The position numbers and the translations under genes were made by a program. Shown here in pieces: positions 59,552 to 64,000 of a stretch of 64,000 bases of DNA; position 1 is the stretch's first letter; the number at the start of each line of letters is the position of its first letter. Origin of the DNA: DATBLE01 sp963719325 (GTDB lineage Bacteria > Actinomycetota > Thermoleophilia > Gaiellales > Gaiellaceae); assembly GCA_963719325.1 (NCBI GenBank), contig CAVRBW010000027.1:1-64000 (forward strand). The letters are read 5' to 3'. The notes beneath the pieces are model-generated. The model made no database searches. It saw nothing but the letters and a program-made list of their open reading frames with translations, and was not told the DNA's origin.

Positions 59552-59941
59552 CTACGAGCGTTCGACCAGCCTGAACCGTTCGGCGACGATCAGCGTGTCG
59601 TCGCCGATTTCTTCGGCGTTCCAGAAGCGCTCGTGTGCCTGGCGCCACTCCGTGACCGTCTCGAAGCCCTCGCCCTCGTCGCGTGCGAAGGTCAGATCGA
59701 CATCGGCCATGCGGAGGACCCGAACCTCGGTCGTCTCGACCACACCCACGGGCCGATCCTCGTAGTCGAGCAACGACCACCGATCGCCGACCTGGGGCAG
59801 CGGCTCGTCCGCATGCGGCTCGAACTCGGTTCTCAGGCTCGACGTCGCCGTCTTCTCGCCGCGCAGCACGGCCTCGACGAGCATTCGCCGCAGGTCTGTG
59901 CGCGCATAGCCGAGCTGCATCGGCGGGAGCTCGGACGGCAT
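59552..59941 (-). CDS. ASCH-domain protein
   Basis: 129 aa from ATG at 59941, adjacent to the XerD-like stop. Matches the ASCH fold: L-R-G-E-K-T-A-T-S-S-L, then VGDRWSLLDYEDRPVGVVETTEV, and D-E-G-E-G-F near the end with the catalytic-type Lys/Asp/Glu cluster. ASCH proteins bind RNA or act as amidohydrolases on modified nucleosides such as N4-acetylcytidine. Confidence 0.8.
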   Translation of the reverse strand: MPSELPPMQLGYARTDLRRMLVEAVLRGEKTATSSLRTEFEPHADEPLPQVGDRWSLLDYEDRPVGVVETTEVRVLRMADVDLTFARDEGEGFETVTEWRQAHERFWNAEEIGDDTLIVAERFRLVERS

Positions 59942-60823
59942 CTAACGTCGCCGCGCATGGGGGTGTGACTGGAAGTACGTCTCGCGCCGGCGCTGGTCGG
60001 TGACGTGCAGGTAGATCTCGGTGGTGGCGAGATCGGCATGGCCGAGCATCTCCTGGACGCTGCGCAGGTCGGCGCCTCCCTCGAGCAAGTGCGTCGCGAA
60101 CGAATGGCGGAGGAGATGCGGATGGACGCGACCCGGCTCGAGCCCGGCCTTTTCGGCGAGGCGTCGGAGGATCAGGAACGCGCCGGAGCGGGTGAGGGGG
60201 CCGCCTTGCGCATTCAGGAAGAGCTCCGGACGATGGCGGCGGTCGAGGTAGGGGCGTCCGCGGGAGAGATAGCGGCGGAGTGCGTCGGTTGCCGCCCGGC
60301 CGATGGGGACGACGCGATCCTTGTTCCCTTTGCCCGTGCACCGGACGAGGCGTTCGTCCAGATCGACACCGCCGCGCTCGAGCCCGACGGCTTCGCTCAC
60401 GCGCAGGCCGGCACCGTAGAGCAGCTCGACCAGCGCCGCGTCGCGGAGCGTTCGCGGAGTCGTGCCCGCCGCGGCCTCGATCAGGCGCTCGGCCTCGCGG
60501 GGCGAGAGCGTTCTGGGCAGCTTCGAGCGCCGGCGCGGAGGCTCGAGCTCGGCAGCCGGATTGTCGGCGCGCATGCCGAGCATGACCTGGTGCACGAAGA
60601 AGGAGCGTGCAGCCGAGATCCGCCGCGAGATCGTGGCCGGCGCGCGTCCGTCGGCTCGAAGCTGCGCCAGGTAGGCGTTCAGATCGTCGGTGGACGCCAA
60701 GCCGATCGGCTTTCCCAACCAGCCGGAGAGGTGAGCAAGGTCGCGCCGGTACGCGTCCACCGTGCGCGGCGACCGGCGCGCGGCGAGCACTGCCAGGAAC
60801 CCGTCGAGATCTCGATCGCGCAT
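59942..60823 (-). CDS. xerD: Tyrosine recombinase, XerD-like
   Basis: 293 aa from ATG at 60823. N-terminal SAM-like core-binding domain (LAVLAARRSPRTVDAYRRDL), catalytic Arg in LLYGAGLRVSE (near 153), Lys in CTGKGNKDRVVP, H-x-x-R in PHLLRHSFATHLL and Tyr nucleophile in TTEIYLHV. The complete R-K-H-R-H-Y set is kept. With its paralog at 61662 probably resolves chromosome dimers at dif. Confidence 0.9.
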   Translation of the reverse strand: MRDRDLDGFLAVLAARRSPRTVDAYRRDLAHLSGWLGKPIGLASTDDLNAYLAQLRADGRAPATISRRISAARSFFVHQVMLGMRADNPAAELEPPRRRSKLPRTLSPREAERLIEAAAGTTPRTLRDAALVELLYGAGLRVSEAVGLERGGVDLDERLVRCTGKGNKDRVVPIGRAATDALRRYLSRGRPYLDRRHRPELFLNAQGGPLTRSGAFLILRRLAEKAGLEPGRVHPHLLRHSFATHLLEGGADLRSVQEMLGHADLATTEIYLHVTDQRRRETYFQSHPHARRR

Positions 60824-60910
60824 GCGCCGCTGTTCGCGGCGTCGTCCGGATTGCCTGCCTCTGTCGGGGCGGTCCATCCGGTCAGGCGTGGACGCCCGGC
60901 CGTCAGGAGG

Positions 60911-61618
60911 TCAGGTGACGCCGAGCTCCTTGCGCAGCAGGCGGCGCCCCTCGTCCGTAAGCTCGACCGCCCGGCTGGTGTCGTATCGCCTGACCCACCC
61001 GAGCTCGAACAGCCGAGCCGCGAGTGCGGCGCCGAATGCGCCCGCCACGTGCAGCTCGCGCTCGCTCCAGTCGAGGCAGCCCCGAACCAGCGGCCGTCGT
61101 TGTCGCGCAAGGGCGTCGAGGTCGATTCCGAGTCGGACGGCTCGGTCGGTCGCCCGGTCGCCGAGCTCGAACGTCCCGTTCCGGCGGCGGAGCACGCCCT
61201 CACGCTCGAATGCCTGCGTCACGGCGACGCCGAGTCGGCCGGCAAGGTGGTCGTAGCACGTCCGCGCCTCGCGGATCAGGGCGCTTCTCGTCGCCTCGCG
61301 CAACGAACGCACCGGCCGTTGCGGAGCGACGACCGCGAGCGTCTCGATGACGGCGGCGACGGCAGGATCGGCGAGGCAGTAGTAGCGGTGGCGCCCCTTC
61401 CTGGATGCGGCCAGGAAGCCGCCGTCGACGAGCCGGGCGAGGTGCTCGCTCGCCGTCGACCTCGCGATCCCCGCGCGGGCGGCGAGCTCGCTGGCCGGTA
61501 GCGGGTCCTTGTCCATGAGGGCGAGGACCAACTTGGCGCGGGCCGGTTCCGAGAGGAGTGCGGCGGCTGCGGCGATGTCTGCGTCGCCTCTCTCGATCAC
61601 GGAAGGACGGTAGCTCAT
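60911..61618 (-). CDS. ArsR-family transcriptional regulator with C-terminal extension
   Basis: 235 aa from ATG at 61618. Winged helix: AALLSEPARAKLVLALMD, LAARAGIARSTASEHLARLVDGGFL and wing ASRKGRHRYY. Then about 110 residues of helical extension containing Cys in ARTCYDHLAGRL and R-G-C-L-D-W-S. Cys residues may sense metals or redox. It sits between the two Xer genes. Confidence 0.85.
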   Translation of the reverse strand: MSYRPSVIERGDADIAAAAALLSEPARAKLVLALMDKDPLPASELAARAGIARSTASEHLARLVDGGFLAASRKGRHRYYCLADPAVAAVIETLAVVAPQRPVRSLREATRSALIREARTCYDHLAGRLGVAVTQAFEREGVLRRRNGTFELGDRATDRAVRLGIDLDALARQRRPLVRGCLDWSERELHVAGAFGAALAARLFELGWVRRYDTSRAVELTDEGRRLLRKELGVT

Positions 61619-61661
61619 CAACAGTTCGGCTTACACCGAAGTGTCGATGTCCTTCGTTTCG

Positions 61662-62486
61662 TCAGGAACGCGGGTGGGCGCGGTCGTAGACGCGGCGCAA
61701 CCGCCGGCCGTCCACGTGGCTGTAGATCTGGGTCGTCGAGAGCGAGCTGTGGCCGAGGAGCTCCTGGATCACCCTGAGGTCGGCGCCGCCCTCGAGGAGA
61801 TGCGTCGCGAAGGCGTGTCGCAGCTTGTGCGGGTTCGGGGTGAGCCGGCGGAGGGTACTCGTGTCGAGTCGCCGCCCGTGGGCCGAGAGAAAGACGGCAT
61901 CGTCTGCACCCCGCACGAGCTGCGGGCGGGCTTCGCGCAGGTAGCGCGCCAGGCGGAACGCGGCCTCCTCGCCGAGCGGCACCGCCCGCTCCTTGCCGCC
62001 CTTGCCGCGGATGTGCACGAGCTCCTGCTCGAAGTCGACGTCTTGGAGATCGAGGCCGACCGCCTCGGCGCTGCGGAGCCCGGCCGAGTAGACGAGCTCG
62101 ACGAGCGCCCGGTTGCGCAGCGCGAGCGGGCCGTCGCCGTCCAGCCGGTCCAGCAGCGCGTCGACCTCGGCCGGCTTCGGCGCTACCGGCAGGCGCCGTC
62201 GGCGCCGGGGTGCGAGCGAGGCGTCGGGAACGGCGGCGGCTCCTCGTGCGGAGCGAAGCAGCGACCGGATCGCCGAGAGCTTGCGGCTGATCGTCGCCGG
62301 CGCGAGTCGTGGCCGACCGCGCCCGAGCTGGGCTGCGTAGTCGGTGAGGACGCGGACGTCGACGTCGGCCACGGTGAGGCTGCGCCCACGCAGCCAGGCA
62401 TCGAACTGCTCCAGATCGACCCTGTAGGCGCGCCGAGTCCCGTCCGAAAAGGCGGGCGAGCTGAGGAAGCGCTCGATCTCCTGCAC
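61662..62486 (-). CDS. xerC: Tyrosine recombinase, XerC-like
   Basis: 274 aa from ATG at 62486. Core-binding GTRRAYRVDLEQFDAWL, catalytic Arg in LVYSAGLRSAEA, Lys in RGKGGKERAVPLG, PHKLRHAFATHLLEGG and Tyr in TTQIYSHV. Full catalytic set. Its N-terminal half is less like XerD. Works with the XerD-like gene at 59942, although here the two genes are near each other. Confidence 0.9.
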   Translation of the reverse strand: MQEIERFLSSPAFSDGTRRAYRVDLEQFDAWLRGRSLTVADVDVRVLTDYAAQLGRGRPRLAPATISRKLSAIRSLLRSARGAAAVPDASLAPRRRRRLPVAPKPAEVDALLDRLDGDGPLALRNRALVELVYSAGLRSAEAVGLDLQDVDFEQELVHIRGKGGKERAVPLGEEAAFRLARYLREARPQLVRGADDAVFLSAHGRRLDTSTLRRLTPNPHKLRHAFATHLLEGGADLRVIQELLGHSSLSTTQIYSHVDGRRLRRVYDRAHPRS

Positions 62487-62537
62487 GGGTCGGAGTTCGC
62501 GTCACGTTGCGCGACCCCTGTAGGCTGGTCGCCGCGC

Positions 62538-62948
62538 ATGAGGCTCGAGCACCTTTTCGATCTCGACCTGCGCTACGAGGGGGAGTACGTCGTCGTCCGG
62601 CCGTACGGAGGACTCGACGGGGTCGGCTACGCGTCCGGAACCGGTCGCGCGACCGGACCGAAGGTCGAGGGCGACGTCCGCTTCTCGAACAATCCTCGCG
62701 TGCGCGGCGACGGCGTCCTGCTCGCGGACCTCGCGGGTGCGATCGCGACCGACGACGGCGCGCGACTCGTCTTCTCGCTGACCGGCCTCGGGCGCAAGGA
62801 CGCGAATGGACGAAGCTTCAGCGTCGCGCTGGCGATGACGCTCGAGTCGGACGACTCGCGCTACGCATGGGTCAACGAGACGCTCTGCTTCGCCGAAGCG
62901 ACGGTCGTCGGCCGCCGCGTGCGGATGCATGTTCACCGCCTCGCATAG
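62538..62948 (+). CDS. DUF3237-like small beta-barrel protein
   Basis: 136 aa from ATG at 62538. Strand-rich sequence with R-F-S-N-N-P-R-V-R-G-D-G, then a repeat of VFSLTGLGRK and ALAMTLESDDSRYAWVNETL, matching the DUF3237 pattern. Cytoplasmic. Its 3' end overlaps the likely start of pckA by 20 bp. Confidence 0.75.
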   Translation: MRLEHLFDLDLRYEGEYVVVRPYGGLDGVGYASGTGRATGPKVEGDVRFSNNPRVRGDGVLLADLAGAIATDDGARLVFSLTGLGRKDANGRSFSVALAMTLESDDSRYAWVNETLCFAEATVVGRRVRMHVHRLA

Positions 62949-64000
62949 GATTCGGACGAGGAGCCTGCCTATCGCGATCACGACCGAGACCCCGCTCGGC
63001 CAACACGGACTCAGCCCGGAAGGCCGGATATTTCGGCAGCCGACGACGGCGCTGCTCTATGCGCACGCGCTGGGGCGGGGCGAGGCACAGCTCGCCGAAG
63101 GCGGGCCGCTCGTCGTCGACACGGGCCGGTTCACCGGCCGCTCCCCCAAGGACAAGTTCGTGGTTCGCGAACCCGAATCCGAGGATCGCATCTGGTGGGG
63201 CTCGGTCAACCAGCCCATCGCCGAGGAGCAATTCGGCGGGCTTCGCGAGAAGGTGGTCGCGCGGCTGGACGCGGGCGACGTCTACGTCGTCGACGCGTTC
63301 GCGGGAGCCGACCACGCCCACCGGATTGCCGTGCGAGTGGTCACCAACCACCCCTACCACGCGCTGTTCGCGAAGACGATGTTCATCGACCCGGCTGCGG
63401 ACGAGCTGGAGGACTTCGAGCCGCAGGCGCTCGTGCTGCACACGCCGGACGTCGAGGCGGACCCCGAGGAGGACGGCACACGGACGGGCACGTTCGTCGT
63501 GCTCCACCCGACCCGCAACGAAGTGCTGATCGGCGGGACGTTTTACGGTGGCGAGATCAAGAAGTCGATCTTCACGCTGATGAACGACCGCCTTCCGCTC
63601 GAAGGCGTCTTCCCGATGCACTGCTCGGCGAACGTCGACGACCACGGCCGCGTGGCGATCTTCTTCGGGCTCTCGGGGACGGGCAAGACCACGCTGTCCG
63701 CCGACCCCGAGCGTTCCCTGATCGGGGACGACGAGCACGGCTGGGGCGACAGCGGCGTCTTCAACATCGAGGGCGGCTGCTACGCGAAGGTGATCCGGCT
63801 CTCGGCCGAGGCCGAGCCGGAGATCTACCGGACGACGCACACGTTCGGGACGATCCTCGAGAACGTGGTCGTCGACGAGAACGGCGTCCTCGACCTGGAC
63901 GACGACTCGAAGACGGAGAACACGCGCGCTGCCTACAAGCTCGAGCAGATCTCGCACTCGCTGCCGACCAAGCAGGCCGGGCATCCGAGCGCGGTGATCA
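62929..64000 (+). CDS. pckA: ATP-dependent phosphoenolpyruvate carboxykinase, cut by the window end
   Basis: Runs off the right edge, 357 codons visible. The first in-frame start is ATG at 62929, within the DUF3237 gene; the conserved sequence begins about 35 residues later. Diagnostic motifs: DTGRFTGRSPKDKF, NEVLIGGTFYGGEIKKSIFT and the kinase P-loop GLSGTGKTTLSADP with DDEHGWGD. Converts oxaloacetate and ATP to phosphoenolpyruvate. Completes the carbon-metabolism set with mdh, icd and gltA. Confidence 0.95.
   Translation, partial: MFTASHRIRTRSLPIAITTETPLGQHGLSPEGRIFRQPTTALLYAHALGRGEAQLAEGGPLVVDTGRFTGRSPKDKFVVREPESEDRIWWGSVNQPIAEEQFGGLREKVVARLDAGDVYVVDAFAGADHAHRIAVRVVTNHPYHALFAKTMFIDPAADELEDFEPQALVLHTPDVEADPEEDGTRTGTFVVLHPTRNEVLIGGTFYGGEIKKSIFTLMNDRLPLEGVFPMHCSANVDDHGRVAIFFGLSGTGKTTLSADPERSLIGDDEHGWGDSGVFNIEGGCYAKVIRLSAEAEPEIYRTTHTFGTILENVVVDENGVLDLDDDSKTENTRAAYKLEQISHSLPTKQAGHPSAVI

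Overview
The window reads as high-GC chromosomal DNA of an actinobacterium, most likely class Thermoleophilia (Gaiellales/Solirubrobacterales type). This is inferred, not proven. It rests on dense genes with many GTG/TTG starts, 1-4 base gene overlaps, an SLH-NlpC/P60 wall protein, actinobacterial acyl-CoA carboxylase genes with a tiny epsilon-like partner, and a citrate synthase 2-type gene. There is one tRNA (Thr, anticodon TGT). I saw no rRNA, CRISPR array or intact insertion sequence.

Layout. 0-2.5 kb: a NERD protein, a MetE-like methyltransferase and small proteins. 2.5-15.8 kb: an accessory-looking locus with two giant uncharacterised proteins (1525 and 1306 aa), a NPPY-type methyltransferase and a stand-alone Hcp-like tube protein, all on the minus strand, with a divergent patatin-like phospholipase. 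An 87-bp leader is shared by the hcp-like gene and the larger operon, and a 166-bp near-perfect palindrome lies between. 15.9-25.2 kb: paralogous small proteins, two HAD-GH65 disaccharide phosphorylase fusions, a universal stress protein and a response regulator. 25-29.5 kb: an ATPase and an Mrr-like nuclease, a secreted glycosidase-like protein, and an ArsR-SRPBCC fusion with an operator. 29.6-34.3 kb: the conserved order gltX-cysS-rlmB-yacP(NYN)-sigH followed by tRNA-Thr. 34.3-45 kb: a secreted protein, a PLP lyase/synthase, an MFS exporter, carboxylase subunits (pccB, pccA, epsilon-like), an NlpC/P60 protein, pgsA and a Suc_Fer protein.

44.1-47.3 kb: a fused ABC exporter, a 52-aa Asp/Thr-rich peptide and a JmjC/cupin oxygenase run in one direction and look like an exporter-precursor-modifying enzyme set. 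47-59 kb: central carbon metabolism (sucC, a methyltransferase, sucD, mdh, icd, gltA) interleaved with housekeeping genes (LapA, YlbL-like PDZ-Lon protease, SDR, Nudix). 59-64 kb: an ASCH protein, two Xer recombinases around an ArsR regulator, and the start of pckA.

Five clean single-base insertions break otherwise intact reading frames: three in the patatin gene, one in a membrane-anchored paralog and one in the Mrr-like gene. A sixth would explain the missing start of the cupin gene. They are either sequencing/assembly errors or real decay, and they matter when reading those entries.

The two best candidates for something undescribed are the Hcp/giant-protein/patatin locus with its shared leader, and the exporter-acidic peptide-cupin set.
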